51,766 nucleotides of DNA from Opitutaceae bacterium (lineage in GTDB: Bacteria > Verrucomicrobiota > Verrucomicrobiia > Opitutales > Opitutaceae). Below the pieces are notes generated by a model, which ran no database searches, was not told the DNA's origin, and was given only the letters and a program-made list of their open reading frames with translations. The stretch covers positions 1-51,766 of the forward strand of contig JACMRG010000335.1 of assembly GCA_014376585.1 (NCBI GenBank). Direction: 5' to 3'. The first letter of the stretch is position 1, and the number at the start of each line of letters is the position of its first letter. This document shows positions 1 to 9,716 of this stretch, piece after piece. A program made the translations under genes and the position numbers.

Positions 1-2
1 AA

Positions 3-707
3 GACCTGCCACGCGCGATCGAGGCGGCGCACGCGGCCGGGCTCAAGGCCGAGATGATCACGACGGAGATCACGAGTGCGCGCGATCCCGGCGTGGAGAC
101 GCTCCTCCGCACCGCCGCCCAGCAAGGGGTGAAATATTACCGCCTCGGCTACTGGGATTACGACCCGAAGCTTGGCGTCGTGGGCACGTGGGAGAAATTG
201 AAACCCGCGCTCAACGAGCTCGCCGCGCTCAACGCGAGCCTCGGCATCCATGGTGCGATTCAAAATCACTCGGGCACCCGCGTCGGTGGCGCGGTGTGGG
301 ATGTTTACGAACTCCTGCGCGACATCGATCCCCGCTGGCTCGGCATGCAATACGATATCCGCCATGCCAGCGCGGAAGGCGGCCAGTCTTGGCCGGTGGG
401 GCTCAAGCTGCTGCGGCCGTGGATCCGCTGCACGGCCATGAAGGATTTCAAATGGCTGCAATCACCTGGTGCGGCCGCGATTGAAAACACCCCGTTGGGA
501 GAGGGGATCGTGCCGTTGGACGCGTTCTTCAAACTCGCGGCCGAGCTCAAAATGGGCGGCCCGATGTCGATGCACTTCGAGTATCCGCCCTTCGAACGTG
601 CGACCAAGCCCCTCTCGGCAGAGGAGCAGCGCGCGCAATTCGCGGTCGGGATGAAGAAGGACCTCGCCGTGCTGAAGGGCGTCATGGCCAAACACCGGCT
701 CGCGTGA
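3..707 (+). CDS. Sugar phosphate isomerase/epimerase (TIM barrel), 5' end outside window
   Basis: The reading frame is open from the first bases of the window, so the N-terminus is missing. At least 234 residues of an AP-endonuclease-2/xylose-isomerase-like TIM barrel are present. Family-typical segments are YYRLGYWDYD, then IHGAIQNHSG, a QYDIRHA strand and the late strands CTAMKDFKW and MSMHFEYPP; the His, Asp, Lys and Glu in them probably line the metal/substrate site. The stop overlaps the next gene by 4 nt (GTGA), so the two are translationally coupled. With the dehydratase, LacI and MFS genes downstream, a role in catabolism of a sugar or sugar acid is inferred. The substrate cannot be read from the sequence. 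No signal peptide can be judged because the start is absent. Confidence 0.8.
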   Translation, partial: DLPRAIEAAHAAGLKAEMITTEITSARDPGVETLLRTAAQQGVKYYRLGYWDYDPKLGVVGTWEKLKPALNELAALNASLGIHGAIQNHSGTRVGGAVWDVYELLRDIDPRWLGMQYDIRHASAEGGQSWPVGLKLLRPWIRCTAMKDFKWLQSPGAAAIENTPLGEGIVPLDAFFKLAAELKMGGPMSMHFEYPPFERATKPLSAEEQRAQFAVGMKKDLAVLKGVMAKHRLA

Positions 708-2008
708 GCGCCCGGCCACGCATCACGATCGCCGCCGTCGGCGCGAACTTCGAGCGCGAGCCGCTCGTGCGGCCGTTTGGATTCAAGGGCGGCTACATGT
801 CCGAGATTTGGCAGAGCGTGGCCATGCTGCAGAGCACGGGCGGGAAACGCGGCGTCGGGTTGTGCTCGCAGGGCGTGCTGTGGAGCGATGCGCACGTGTT
901 TGCGGGACATTCCGAGAGCGGCGGCAACGCGCTGATGTATGCGATGAGCGAGTGGGCGGTCCAGCAGATCAAGGGCGCGAGCTTCTCCGATCCCATCGAG
1001 CTGCTGGAGGCGATCCGGCACGACGTTCACGCCTACGGAAAAAAGATCACGGGCCACGCCGGGCTGCGCGAGACGTTTGCCTTGAACGCGCTCGTGGGCG
1101 TCGATTTCGCGGCGTGGCGGCTCTATGCGGCGGAAAACGGCATCACTAATTTCGACGAGCTCATCCCCGCGGCGTATCGTCCCGCGCTCGCGCACCGGCA
1201 CGCGCGGGTCGCGAGCATTCCACTGATGGCCTACGGCATTCCCATCGAAGAGCTCAAGGCTGCGGTCGCGGCCGGCTATTTTTTCATGAAGATCAAAATC
1301 GGCCAGCCGGGGACGCAGGCCGAAATGCTGGAAAAGGACAAAGCGCGCATCAGCGCCATCCACGCGGCCATCGGCGATGCCCGCACGCCCTGCACGGCAA
1401 ACGGAAAATTGCCTTACTACTTCGATGCGAACGGCCGCTACGAGAGCAAGGAGACGCTGCTGCGCCTGCTCGACCACGCGAAGGCCATCGGGGCATTCGA
1501 GCAGATTGCGCTAATCGAGGAGCCGTTTCCCGAGGAGCTAGAGATCGACATCCGCGATATCCCCGCGCGGGTCGCGGCTGATGAGAGCGCGCACACGGAT
1601 CGCGATGCGTTGAAACGGATCCAGATGGGCTACACCGCAATCGCGCTGAAGCCGATCGCAAAGACGTTCAGCATGTCGCTGAAGATCGCGCGCCTCGCGC
1701 ACGAGCACGGCGTGCCGTGTTTCTGCGCAGACCTCACGGTCAACCCGATCCTCGTCGAGTGGAACAAGAGCGTGGCCGCGCGGCTCGCGCCGTTTCCGGG
1801 GCTGGGGCTCGGGCTGGTCGAGACGAACGGACATCAGAACTACCGGCACTGGGAGACGATGCGCGGCTATCATCCGCAGCCGGACGCGCCGTGGGCGCGC
1901 ACGCAGCGCGGGGTATTCGAGCTCGATGCCGACTACTATGGTTGCAGCGGCGAACTTTTTGCGCCGTTGCCCCACTACGATAGTATGTTTGGTCCCGCTG
2001 CCGGCTGA
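704..2008 (+). CDS. Enolase-superfamily (mandelate racemase/muconate lactonizing type) dehydratase or epimerase
   Basis: 434 residues, GTG start overlapping the previous stop. The C-terminal barrel shows the superfamily layout: a KIK motif (K196, K198) as catalytic base, metal ligands D241 (DANGRY), E272/E273 (EEPF) and D293/E294 (ADES), and a later lysine K316 (ALKP). The N-terminal capping domain covers roughly residues 1-160. Enzymes of this kind abstract the proton alpha to a carboxylate, with Mg2+; sugar-acid dehydratases and epimerases are the common members. Placement between a TIM-barrel isomerase and a sugar-acid transporter makes a sugar-acid dehydratase the best guess. The substrate is not determined. 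It is cytoplasmic, with no signal sequence. Confidence 0.82.
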   Translation: MSARPRITIAAVGANFEREPLVRPFGFKGGYMSEIWQSVAMLQSTGGKRGVGLCSQGVLWSDAHVFAGHSESGGNALMYAMSEWAVQQIKGASFSDPIELLEAIRHDVHAYGKKITGHAGLRETFALNALVGVDFAAWRLYAAENGITNFDELIPAAYRPALAHRHARVASIPLMAYGIPIEELKAAVAAGYFFMKIKIGQPGTQAEMLEKDKARISAIHAAIGDARTPCTANGKLPYYFDANGRYESKETLLRLLDHAKAIGAFEQIALIEEPFPEELEIDIRDIPARVAADESAHTDRDALKRIQMGYTAIALKPIAKTFSMSLKIARLAHEHGVPCFCADLTVNPILVEWNKSVAARLAPFPGLGLGLVETNGHQNYRHWETMRGYHPQPDAPWARTQRGVFELDADYYGCSGELFAPLPHYDSMFGPAAG

Positions 2009-2163
2009 CCGCGCGCACTCAGGCGGGCTCGAGCGCGCCAAGAAATTCTTCCGATGAAACTGCAATTTTCCTTCTCAGAACCTCGCCGCGAAACCCTTCG
2101 TCCATACTTCCGGATTTTTCGGGTCGCGCGGTTCCCGCGGAGGTTACCGCTCCGTCGCCAACT

Positions 2164-4863
2164 GTGATGAGAGTTCGTTTTTCACCGGCTAGGCTGGTCG
2201 CAACGGCGGGCGCGCTTGGCGCAATTTTATTCGGGCTGAGTGCGCCGCAGAGTTTGGCGGCCGATTCGGGAAAAGCCGGTCCTTCGCCCGAGCGTCCGGC
2301 GCCGCTGGCGTGGGTCGAAGCGGATTTTCCATTTTTTTCCTCGGTCCTCGACGCGCGGAAGGCCGGCGCAGATTTCCCCGCCGACAATCTCACGCCGCGC
2401 GGAATTATCCTTAATCTCGGGCAGGATTGCTGGGCTTGCTTCGATCCGGATCTGTTGCGCGTATCCGCTCTCTGGCAGGGCAAAGGGGTTTCCGCCAAGG
2501 CACTCGCGCCGGGCTCCCACCACGATGTATCGCGCAAAACTCCGAGCGGACAGACGCCCGCGCCCGCGCCGGAAGGCAAGGTTTGGTTCGCCAACGGCAT
2601 TTACCCGGGCTGGCAGGCCGGCGAGCAGTTCTCATCCCGCGATCCGCGCGAACCCGCACCTAGCCCGGAGGAGGTCGGCCGTGGGCCGATCGCGGAGTCG
2701 ATGGGCCGCTTCGACGCCGTGCGGTTGGTCGGGGCTGGAGTGGTCCTAGAATACACGGCAGGCGGAGCGGGCGTGCGCGAATCGTGGACGGCCTCGCCGA
2801 CCGCGACCGGTCCGGTCATCGCGCGGCGCATTCAAATCACTCCCGACCGGCAGGCCCTCCGGCTGGCGCTGGGCTACAAGGCGTCTGGTGCAAGCTTCGT
2901 GCTCCAAGTCCCGGACAACGCGGGAAACGGCGTGGAGATCGTCGAGGAAAACTCGGTGTGGACGATCCGCGTCCGCCCTCACGTCCAGGCGATCGACTTC
3001 ACGGTGGTTTTTAACGCGGGCTCGGCCCCGCCGAAGCGGGCGGAGATGGCCGCGCCGCCGTTTCCCAACGGGCCCAGCCCCACCCGCTGGCCTGACGAGG
3101 TCGGCGCCAAGGTCGTGCTGTCGGCGGGGAAAGATGCCTACGTGGTCGATCAGATCGGCCTGCCGGAAAACAATCCCTGGCGGCGCAAGCTCCGTCCTTC
3201 CGATATCCAGTTTCTGCCCGACGGGACGGGAATTCTCGTCACGTTGGACGGAGATGTGTGGCTGGCGCGCGGGCTCGGCGACCCCTCCGGCGCGGTGCGC
3301 TGGAAACGATTCGCCTCCGGGCTGCACGAACCCATGTCCGTCGCGGTTCGCGAGGGGCAAATCTACGCGTTCGACAAGAACGGGATTTGGCGGCTGCGAG
3401 ACACGGACGGGAACGGCGAGGCCGATGTGCACGAGCTGTTTTCCAACGCCTTCGCGCAGACGGCCGACATGCGCGAATTCCCTTCGACCATCCGGCTCGC
3501 CCCCGGGGGCGAGTTCATCATCGCGAAGGGCGGCCAGCAGGACACCACGCTCGGCAAACACAACGGGAGCGTGCTGCGGGTCTCAGCCGACGGCCGCAAA
3601 TCCACCGTGCTCGGCTTTGGTTTCCGGCAGCCCAATATCGGGGTGAATATCCGCACGGGCCTCGTGACCGCGAGCGACCAGCAGGGCCAATACATCCCTT
3701 CGACGCCGCTGCACATCGTGCGCGACGGGCAGTTCTACGGTTTCCTCGCCGCCTTTCAGCCGAAGGAAATCTATCCCGCGCCGATCGCCGATCCGCTCAC
3801 GTGGCTTCCGCACGCGGTCAACGCCTCCGCGCTTTCCCAAGTCTGGCTGTTTGGCGCGAAGATGGGCCCGCTCAACGACGCGCTCATCCACATCGGGTTC
3901 AACAAACCGGAAATCTTCCGCGTCCTGCTCAACGACCGCGGCACCCGGCCGCAGGCGACGGCGGTGAGCATCACGCGGGCCTTTTCGTTTCCGCCGCTCA
4001 ACGGCTCGGTGAATCCGGCCGACGGCCAGCTCTACCTCGCCGGCTTTCAGGTCATCGGCTGGGGTAATGTAATCGACACGCCGGCCGGCCTCGGCCGCGT
4101 GCGCTACACGGGCGCTCCGCTCACGCTGCCGCGCGAGGTCGTGCCGATGGACCAAGGCGTTTTGCTGCGCTTCGAGACCGCGCTCGACCCGGTGAAGGCC
4201 CGCGACCCCGCGAGCTATTCGCTCCAGACGTGGAGCTACCGGCGCACCTTCAAATACGGTTCACCGCAATACAAAGCCGACGGCACGCCCGGGCAGGATG
4301 CGCTCACCGCCAGCAGCGCCTACCTCGCGCCCGACGGACGCAGCGTGTTCGTGGCCGTCCCCGGCATGCGGCCGGTGATGCAACTGCGGGTCGGCTGGTC
4401 GCTCGCGACGGCGGACGGCGCGGCGTTTTCCGAGAATGCTTACACGACGCCCTACGAGCTCGCGAAGTTTGACCCGCGGGCCGAAGGGTTTGGCGACATC
4501 AAGGTGGACCTGACTCCGCGCGCGGCGGTCGCCCAGGCCGGCGGGACGGTGAGTCTCGCGGAGGGCCGACGGCTCGCGCAGTTTTACGCGTGCGTGGCCT
4601 GCCACGCGGCCGAGGAGACGGCCTTGGCCAAATCGGGCCCGACCTGGCGGGGGCTCTTTGGCACGACGCGCACGGTATTCGTCGCCGGGAAAAGCAGCAC
4701 GGTCACGGCGGATGAAAACTATCTCAGGGAATCCATCCTCGAGCCCAACGCGAAGATCGCCTCGGGCTTCGAGAAAGGCGAATATGCCATGCCCAGCTTC
4801 GCCGGCATCCTGAACAGCGAGCAGGTCGATTCTCTGATCCTCTACATCAAGAGTCTTCGTTGA
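2164..4863 (+). CDS. Secreted DUF6797-type beta-propeller protein with C-terminal cytochrome c domain
   Basis: 899 residues beginning GTG-ATG (the ATG at 2167 may be the true start). An N-terminal signal peptide covers about residues 1-32 and ends after a hydrophobic core (GALGAILFGLS). The central part (about 330-690) looks like a glucose/sorbosone-dehydrogenase-like or NHL-type propeller, with repeated stretches such as ILVTLDGDVWLARGL and IRLAPGGEFIIAKGG. The C-terminus carries a single class I haem c site, CVACH at 810-814, with a likely axial methionine near residue 876 (YAMPSF). The layout matches large periplasmic proteins abundant in Verrucomicrobiota and Planctomycetota, thought to oxidise sugars and pass electrons to haem. 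It is preceded by 155 bp of spacer after the dehydratase gene. The substrate is unknown. Confidence 0.78.
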   Translation: MMRVRFSPARLVATAGALGAILFGLSAPQSLAADSGKAGPSPERPAPLAWVEADFPFFSSVLDARKAGADFPADNLTPRGIILNLGQDCWACFDPDLLRVSALWQGKGVSAKALAPGSHHDVSRKTPSGQTPAPAPEGKVWFANGIYPGWQAGEQFSSRDPREPAPSPEEVGRGPIAESMGRFDAVRLVGAGVVLEYTAGGAGVRESWTASPTATGPVIARRIQITPDRQALRLALGYKASGASFVLQVPDNAGNGVEIVEENSVWTIRVRPHVQAIDFTVVFNAGSAPPKRAEMAAPPFPNGPSPTRWPDEVGAKVVLSAGKDAYVVDQIGLPENNPWRRKLRPSDIQFLPDGTGILVTLDGDVWLARGLGDPSGAVRWKRFASGLHEPMSVAVREGQIYAFDKNGIWRLRDTDGNGEADVHELFSNAFAQTADMREFPSTIRLAPGGEFIIAKGGQQDTTLGKHNGSVLRVSADGRKSTVLGFGFRQPNIGVNIRTGLVTASDQQGQYIPSTPLHIVRDGQFYGFLAAFQPKEIYPAPIADPLTWLPHAVNASALSQVWLFGAKMGPLNDALIHIGFNKPEIFRVLLNDRGTRPQATAVSITRAFSFPPLNGSVNPADGQLYLAGFQVIGWGNVIDTPAGLGRVRYTGAPLTLPREVVPMDQGVLLRFETALDPVKARDPASYSLQTWSYRRTFKYGSPQYKADGTPGQDALTASSAYLAPDGRSVFVAVPGMRPVMQLRVGWSLATADGAAFSENAYTTPYELAKFDPRAEGFGDIKVDLTPRAAVAQAGGTVSLAEGRRLAQFYACVACHAAEETALAKSGPTWRGLFGTTRTVFVAGKSSTVTADENYLRESILEPNAKIASGFEKGEYAMPSFAGILNSEQVDSLILYIKSLR

Positions 4864-4960
4864 ACCGCCTGCACGGGCTACTCAAAAATCCGAATCGCTT
4901 CACCAGATGATATTAGCCGAGGCTGTTGCCAATTCTTCCGTCAAAAACCCACCGTCCGAA

Positions 4961-5965
4961 ATGCCCGTCACCATCAAAGACATCGCGCGTGAATCTGCGG
5001 TCAACGTCTCCACGGTTTCACGCGCCCTGAGCGGTTCGTATGGCGTCCACGCCAAGACCCGGGCGCACGTGCTGGCCGTCGCCGCCCGGCTGAACTATCG
5101 GCCCAATCGGGTGGCGCGCGGGTTGGCGACGGGGCGTTCCCATACGTTGGGGCTGATCGTGAGCGACATCCGCAACCCTTTTTTTGCTGAAGTCGCCCGC
5201 GGCGCGGAGGACGCGGCGCGCGCCGGGGGCTGCGACCTGATTCTCTGCAACAGCGATTTGGACGCCGAAAAGCAGATGAGATACGTTCGCTCGCTCCTGG
5301 AGATGCGCGTCGACGGCATCATGATGAACTCGGTAGCGACCTTAGAGCGTGAACATCTCCATCAACTCGCGACCTGCACGGTGCCGATCGTGCTGCTAAA
5401 CCGCACGGCGCCGGAAAAGTTGTTCTCGACCGTCAACGCCGACAACGAAGCCGGGGGTGTGATCGCCGCGGAGTATTTGCTGCGGCTGGGCCACCGCCGA
5501 ATCGCCCACCTCAGCGGCCCTCGTCGGCACGGCAACATGACTGATCGGGCGCGCGGATTTGCCCGGGTCATCAACGGTAATGCCTCTGCCAAGCTGACGC
5601 TCATCCGGGGAGAAAACACCTTCGCGGGAGGCTACGAGTTGGCGAAGGAGTTGCTCCAGCAGAAGCCTGAGCCGACCGCGATTTTTGCGGCGAGCGACCT
5701 CATGGCCTTTGGCGTCCTGCGCGCCATGATCGAACTGGGACGCCGCGTGCCGGAGGATATTTCGGTGCTGGGCTTCGATGACATCGAACTGGCGGGCGTG
5801 GTGCAACCGCCGCTCTCGACCATCCGCCAGCCAAAATACGAACTGGGCAAAGCCGCCGCGGAAATCCTGCTCGCCCATTCCGGCGACAAATCCAAACGCG
5901 GCATCGAACACCGGACATTTGGGGTTGAACTCGTCGAACGGAAATCTTGCCGGACCCTCCCATGA
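4961..5965 (+). CDS. LacI-family transcriptional regulator
   Basis: 334 residues from the ATG at 4961, chosen because it puts the helix-turn-helix ([20 protein letters not shown]) at the very N-terminus as in all LacI proteins; an in-frame ATG at 4907 would add 18 unconserved residues. The hinge ([15 protein letters not shown]) is followed by a periplasmic-binding-protein-like effector domain with the usual [13 protein letters not shown] and LGFDDIELA segments. It probably senses the sugar or sugar acid handled by the neighbouring genes and controls the divided cluster 3-4863 and the transporter downstream. The MFS gene starts 52 bp after its stop, in the same direction. No clear LacI-type operator was found by eye in the short spacers. 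Confidence 0.9.
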   Translation: MPVTIKDIARESAVNVSTVSRALSGSYGVHAKTRAHVLAVAARLNYRPNRVARGLATGRSHTLGLIVSDIRNPFFAEVARGAEDAARAGGCDLILCNSDLDAEKQMRYVRSLLEMRVDGIMMNSVATLEREHLHQLATCTVPIVLLNRTAPEKLFSTVNADNEAGGVIAAEYLLRLGHRRIAHLSGPRRHGNMTDRARGFARVINGNASAKLTLIRGENTFAGGYELAKELLQQKPEPTAIFAASDLMAFGVLRAMIELGRRVPEDISVLGFDDIELAGVVQPPLSTIRQPKYELGKAAAEILLAHSGDKSKRGIEHRTFGVELVERKSCRTLP

Positions 5966-6017
5966 AAAAGTTGCCCCGCAGCGATTGCATCCCGGTCAAT
6001 CCCCGGGGGCGGGAATC

Positions 6018-7259
6018 ATGAAATTATCCCGCTGGCGCTGGGTCATGGTGGGCTTCGCTTTTTTGGCGACGGTCATCAATTATCTCGACCGGCAAACGCT
6101 CTCGGTTGCGGCACCGGCGCTGCGCGAAGAGTTTCACCTGAGCAACGTCGCCTACTCTCGGGTAATTTTCGGATTCCTGCTGGCTTACACGATTATGAAC
6201 GGGGTATCGGGCGCGTTGATCGACCGGTTGGGCAGCAAGGTCGGCTACGCGATCTGCGTGGCGTGGTGGTCGGCGGCGGCGATGCTCCACGCTTTTGCCC
6301 AGGGCGCGCTCAGCCTCTGGTTCTTTCGGTTTCTGCTGGGGATGGGAGAAGCGGGCAATTGGCCGGCGGCCATCAAGGTCGTGGCCGAATGGTTCCCCGC
6401 CAAGGAGCGCGCGCTGGCCTGCGGACTTTTCAACAGCGGCTCGGCGGTGGGGGCTATTCTGGCACCCCCGTTGGTCGCTTGGGTCCTGCTGCAGTTTGGT
6501 TGGCGGATGGCGTTTATCTTAGTCGGTGTCACCGGTTTTGTATGGCTCGCCGCGTGGCTCGCCTTCTACCGCGAACCGCCGGCGGTGTCGCCGGATGCCG
6601 CCGGTGACGAAGCGCCCGCCGCCGCACCGATTCGCCTCTCGGTGGGCCAGCTCCTGCGGACGCGCTTCGTGGTGTGCTTCATGATCGCGAAGGTGTTCAT
6701 GGACCCCGTCTGGTATTTTTATATCTTTTGGTTCCCGGAATACCTGAAGCACGCGCGCAACTTCAACATGGCGGACATCGGCAAGTATGCGTGGATTCCG
6801 TTTTTCATCGCCAGCGCGGGAAATCTCTTGGGCGGATTGCTATCTGGCTGGCTCCTGCGTCGGGACTACTCAGTGACTGTGGCGCGCAAGGCTTCCGTCA
6901 CGTTCTTCGCCGTCTTGATGAGCGCCGCGATCCCAGCTGTGCTGGTGCAGGATGCCAGCGTGTCCATCGCCTTTGTGTCCGTCGCGATGCTCGGCTACAC
7001 GGGCTGCGCGTCCAACATGCTGGCGATGCCGGCCGATGTCTTTCCGGGCAACGCCGTGGCCTCCGTTTACGGATTGGCGAGCATGGGTTCCGGCTTTGGC
7101 GGTATGCTCTTCACGCTGATCACCGGCTGGGTCGTAGATCACTTTTCCTACACGCCAGTGTTTTTTGGGTTCGGAGTGATGCCTCTCATCTGTGTGCTGA
7201 TCCTTTGGGTGTTTCTCGGTCCGTTGCGTCCGCTGCTTTTGGTTAAACAGAAGGAGTAA
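6018..7259 (+). CDS. MFS transporter, anion:cation symporter type (hexuronate/sugar-acid uptake)
   Basis: 413 residues from the ATG at 6018, preceded by a purine-rich GGGGGCGGGA stretch. The frame is open further upstream, but that part overlaps the lacI gene and is not hydrophobic. Twelve membrane segments are predictable. The first loop has NYLDRQTLSVAAP, typical of the ACS family (ExuT, GudP, phthalate transporters), and a GMGEAGNWPAAIK motif lies in helix 4-5. It sits in the inner membrane and most likely imports a sugar acid for the dehydratase at 704-2008. The single-gene spacing to lacI suggests co-transcription with the regulator. The specific substrate cannot be assigned. Confidence 0.88.
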   Translation: MKLSRWRWVMVGFAFLATVINYLDRQTLSVAAPALREEFHLSNVAYSRVIFGFLLAYTIMNGVSGALIDRLGSKVGYAICVAWWSAAAMLHAFAQGALSLWFFRFLLGMGEAGNWPAAIKVVAEWFPAKERALACGLFNSGSAVGAILAPPLVAWVLLQFGWRMAFILVGVTGFVWLAAWLAFYREPPAVSPDAAGDEAPAAAPIRLSVGQLLRTRFVVCFMIAKVFMDPVWYFYIFWFPEYLKHARNFNMADIGKYAWIPFFIASAGNLLGGLLSGWLLRRDYSVTVARKASVTFFAVLMSAAIPAVLVQDASVSIAFVSVAMLGYTGCASNMLAMPADVFPGNAVASVYGLASMGSGFGGMLFTLITGWVVDHFSYTPVFFGFGVMPLICVLILWVFLGPLRPLLLVKQKE

Positions 7260-7327
7260 TTTGCAGGGGCGGGGCGGGATGGCCTTTGTTAGGCTGCACA
7301 AACCGAATTCGTGTAATAGTGTCCTGC

Positions 7328-7717
7328 ATGGAAACTACGCGTCTCGTTTTTCGCTGGGTGTTGGCGGTGTTCTTCGTGGCGGCGGGGCTGAATCATTTCC
7401 GCGATCCGGCGACGTATCTCGGGATGATGCCGCCGTGGCTGCCGTGGCCGGGCGCAATGAACGCGATCAGCGGGGCGGCAGAGGTGCTGGGCGGAATCGG
7501 GCTGCTCGTGCCGGTGACGCGGCGGGCGGCGGGGTGGGGATTGATCGCGCTGCTTGTGGCGGTGTTTCCCGCGAACGTGCATGTGGCCATGCAGGGGAAG
7601 ATGCCGGGCTTCGATTTTTCGCCGGTGGTGTTGTGGGCACGGCTGCCGTTTCAGGCGGTGTTCGCCGTGGCAGTGTGGTGGGTGGCGCGGGAGCGGGACG
7701 GGGCCGCGCGCGAGTAG
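7328..7717 (+). CDS. DoxX-family integral membrane protein
   Basis: 129 residues from ATG 7328 (METTRLVFRW). An upstream in-frame TTG at 7286 would add a polar tail that does not fit. About four membrane helices are visible: residues about 5-22, 45-62, 68-85 and 100-120, with the DoxX-type sequence FRWVLAVFFVAAGLNHFRDP at the start and SGAAEVLGGIGLLVP in the second helix. DoxX-like proteins are small inner-membrane proteins of poorly defined function, sometimes linked to oxidative stress. The gene is alone on this strand, and the aminotransferase gene downstream converges on it with 20 bp between them. Confidence 0.75.
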   Translation: METTRLVFRWVLAVFFVAAGLNHFRDPATYLGMMPPWLPWPGAMNAISGAAEVLGGIGLLVPVTRRAAGWGLIALLVAVFPANVHVAMQGKMPGFDFSPVVLWARLPFQAVFAVAVWWVARERDGAARE

Positions 7718-7737
7718 GGCGCGGGGAGGCGGCGCGG

Positions 7738-8937
7738 TCAGGCGTGGATGATGGCGCGGAGGCCGTGCACGAGGCGGCCGATGCCCTCGGCGGCGGTGCT
7801 CTCGGTCAACGATCCGTAGGCCACGCGCAGGTGGCAGCCGTCTGCGGGGGTGAAGCCGAAGGCGCTGCCGGGGATGACGGCGACGCCGTGTTCGCGGATG
7901 AGTTTTTCCGCGACTACGAAGGGCGGGAGCGCGCTGCGGAGGCGCGGGAGAAAATAGAACGCGCCGTCGGCGGGCGGGATTTCGGCGAGGCCTCCGGCGA
8001 CGAGCGGGGCGAGCTCGCGGCGGACGACGGTGCGCACGGCGGCGAGGGCGCGGAGTTGTGCGCGCACGTAGGGCGTGCCGCCGCCGGCGTTGGCGTCGAG
8101 CGCGCCGAGGGCGGCGAATTGGGAAATCGCGGGCGGGCAGATGACGAGGGTGTCTTGGATTTTGCGCAGGGCGGACTCGAGGTGCGCGGGGTAAACCATC
8201 CAGCCGATGCGCCAGCCGGCGAAGCCGTGGGATTTCGACAGTGAGTGGAGCGAGAGCGTGTGCGCGGCGGCGCCGGGAATGGAGGCGGGTGAAAAATGCG
8301 CGGCGCCGTCGTGGGTGAAGGCGGCGTAGGCTTCGTCGTGCACGTGGTAGATGCCGTGCTCGGCGCAGAGGGCGTTGACGGCGCGGAGGGTTTTTTCGGG
8401 GTAAACGGCGCCGGTGGGATTGTTGGGCGAGACGGTGAGGATGGCGCGGGTGCGCGGGGTGATGGCGGCGCGGAGGGCGGCGAGGTCGAGCTGGTAGTCG
8501 GCGTCAGTGGGGACGAGGACCGGGCGGCAGTCGGCTAGCGTGACGGCCATCTCGTGGTTAAAATAATAGGGCGTGGGCACGATGAACTCGTCGCCGGGAT
8601 CGGCGAGGGCGAGCACGGCGTTCATGAAGGCCTGGTTGCCGCCGGCGGTGACCATGATGCGGTTGCCGTGGGCTTCGCCGGTGGGGACCGCGTGGTCGGC
8701 GGTGAGTTTTTGGGCGATGGCGTCGAGGAGGGCGGGGATGCCGGCGACGGGCTGGTATTTGTGGAGGGTGGGATCGGCGAGCGCTCGCACGAGGTGCGCG
8801 GTGGCGGCGGGGGGCGGGCCGTAGCCGACCACGCCTTGGCCGAGCGAGATCGTGCCGGGGTGGCGGCGGATGAGATCGGCGATGACGGGGATGATCGGCG
8901 ACTGGGTGGCGGCGGCGCGGCGGGATTCGGCGGGCAT
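7738..8937 (-). CDS. Pyridoxal-phosphate-dependent aminotransferase, class I/II
   Basis: 399 residues from the ATG at 8937 (MPAESRR); the frame is open much further upstream, but that part is proline/arginine-rich GC artefact overlapping the next gene. Fold-type I landmarks are in order: PNNPTG at 171-176 (substrate carboxylate Asn), D201 in HDEAY (pyridine nitrogen), SLSKSHGFAGWRIG with the Schiff-base lysine K235, and R243 for the substrate carboxylate. The N-terminal SLGQGVVGYGPPP segment is the usual entrance motif. It would transfer amino groups between an amino acid, probably aspartate, aromatic or alanine-like, and 2-oxoglutarate in the cytoplasm. The neighbours do not point to a pathway. 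Confidence 0.88.
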   Translation of the reverse strand: MPAESRRAAATQSPIIPVIADLIRRHPGTISLGQGVVGYGPPPAATAHLVRALADPTLHKYQPVAGIPALLDAIAQKLTADHAVPTGEAHGNRIMVTAGGNQAFMNAVLALADPGDEFIVPTPYYFNHEMAVTLADCRPVLVPTDADYQLDLAALRAAITPRTRAILTVSPNNPTGAVYPEKTLRAVNALCAEHGIYHVHDEAYAAFTHDGAAHFSPASIPGAAAHTLSLHSLSKSHGFAGWRIGWMVYPAHLESALRKIQDTLVICPPAISQFAALGALDANAGGGTPYVRAQLRALAAVRTVVRRELAPLVAGGLAEIPPADGAFYFLPRLRSALPPFVVAEKLIREHGVAVIPGSAFGFTPADGCHLRVAYGSLTESTAAEGIGRLVHGLRAIIHA

Positions 8938-9020
8938 AGGCGGAGGCGGCGGGGAGCGGGCGGGCGAGTTTTTTCGGAGCGGACCGGGAGTTTCGTTCTC
9001 CGGCGGGACGGGCGACGCGA

Positions 9021-9716
9021 CTATTTCGAGAAGGTGCGGGGTTTGGAGGCTACGGTCTGCGGGAAGGGCACGCCCCAGAGCGTGGCCACTTCCTGCACGG
9101 TGGGGTTGCCGCCGGGGACGAGGTGTTTGAAGACGTCGGCGAAGCGGAGGCTGCACTGGAGGCGGCGCTGGGTTTTCGAATCGATCTTGGGATTGAAGAC
9201 GATGATCGACTCGGAAAACGGCGGTGCGTTTTTGATTTTGAGGGCGGCGGCGCGGGCGGCTTCGGGCGTGAGGGATTTGTCTTTGATGACGGCATCGAGG
9301 CGGCGGACGTCGGCGAGGGTGACGGGGCCGAAAAGTTTTTTCCACGCGGCGGGATCGATGCGCGGGGCGACAATATTCACGAAGCGCTTCACGTCGCCCT
9401 CCTGCCGCCAGTAGCCGATGACGAGGATGAAGGGCTCGTCGATTTTGATCTGGCGGAGCGCGTCGCCGAGATCGACGGGCGTGCCGTATTTGGCGGCTTT
9501 CGGATTAACGGGGACGCCGCCGTGGAGTTTGTTGGCGGCGGCGGGGATGTCCCATTTCTGGGTGTAGCTGGCAGGTTGGTAGCCGTCGAAGAAGGTGTCG
9601 CGGACCCAGGTTTCAAGGACGAGGCCGTGTTGTTGGACTTCTTGAGCGAGCGTCGCGGCGGTAAGCGCGACAACGAGCGCGATGAGGCGCGGGAGTGGGA
9701 AGAGAAAGCGCGTCAT
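9021..9716 (-). CDS. Secreted protein of unknown function (DUF4380 operon partner)
   Basis: 231 residues with a clear signal peptide (MTRFLFPLPRLIALVVALTA, cleavage near residue 24). I do not recognise the family. The mature part is a mixed alpha/beta domain with sequences such as FILVIGYWRQEGD, VNIVAPRIDP and ESIIVFNPKID, and two conserved-looking aromatic/charged patches. Its start codon overlaps the stop of the upstream DUF4380 gene by 4 nt (9713-9716), so both are made from one mRNA and probably act together outside the cytoplasm. There is an 83-bp gap to the aminotransferase gene. Confidence 0.7.
   Translation of the reverse strand: MTRFLFPLPRLIALVVALTAATLAQEVQQHGLVLETWVRDTFFDGYQPASYTQKWDIPAAANKLHGGVPVNPKAAKYGTPVDLGDALRQIKIDEPFILVIGYWRQEGDVKRFVNIVAPRIDPAAWKKLFGPVTLADVRRLDAVIKDKSLTPEAARAAALKIKNAPPFSESIIVFNPKIDSKTQRRLQCSLRFADVFKHLVPGGNPTVQEVATLWGVPFPQTVASKPRTFSK

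Noticed and set aside
305-1477. Long minus-strand open frame (390 codons) opposite the first two genes
   Set aside because: Arg/Ala/Asp-rich translation with no family features; it is the complement of two clear genes in GC-rich DNA.
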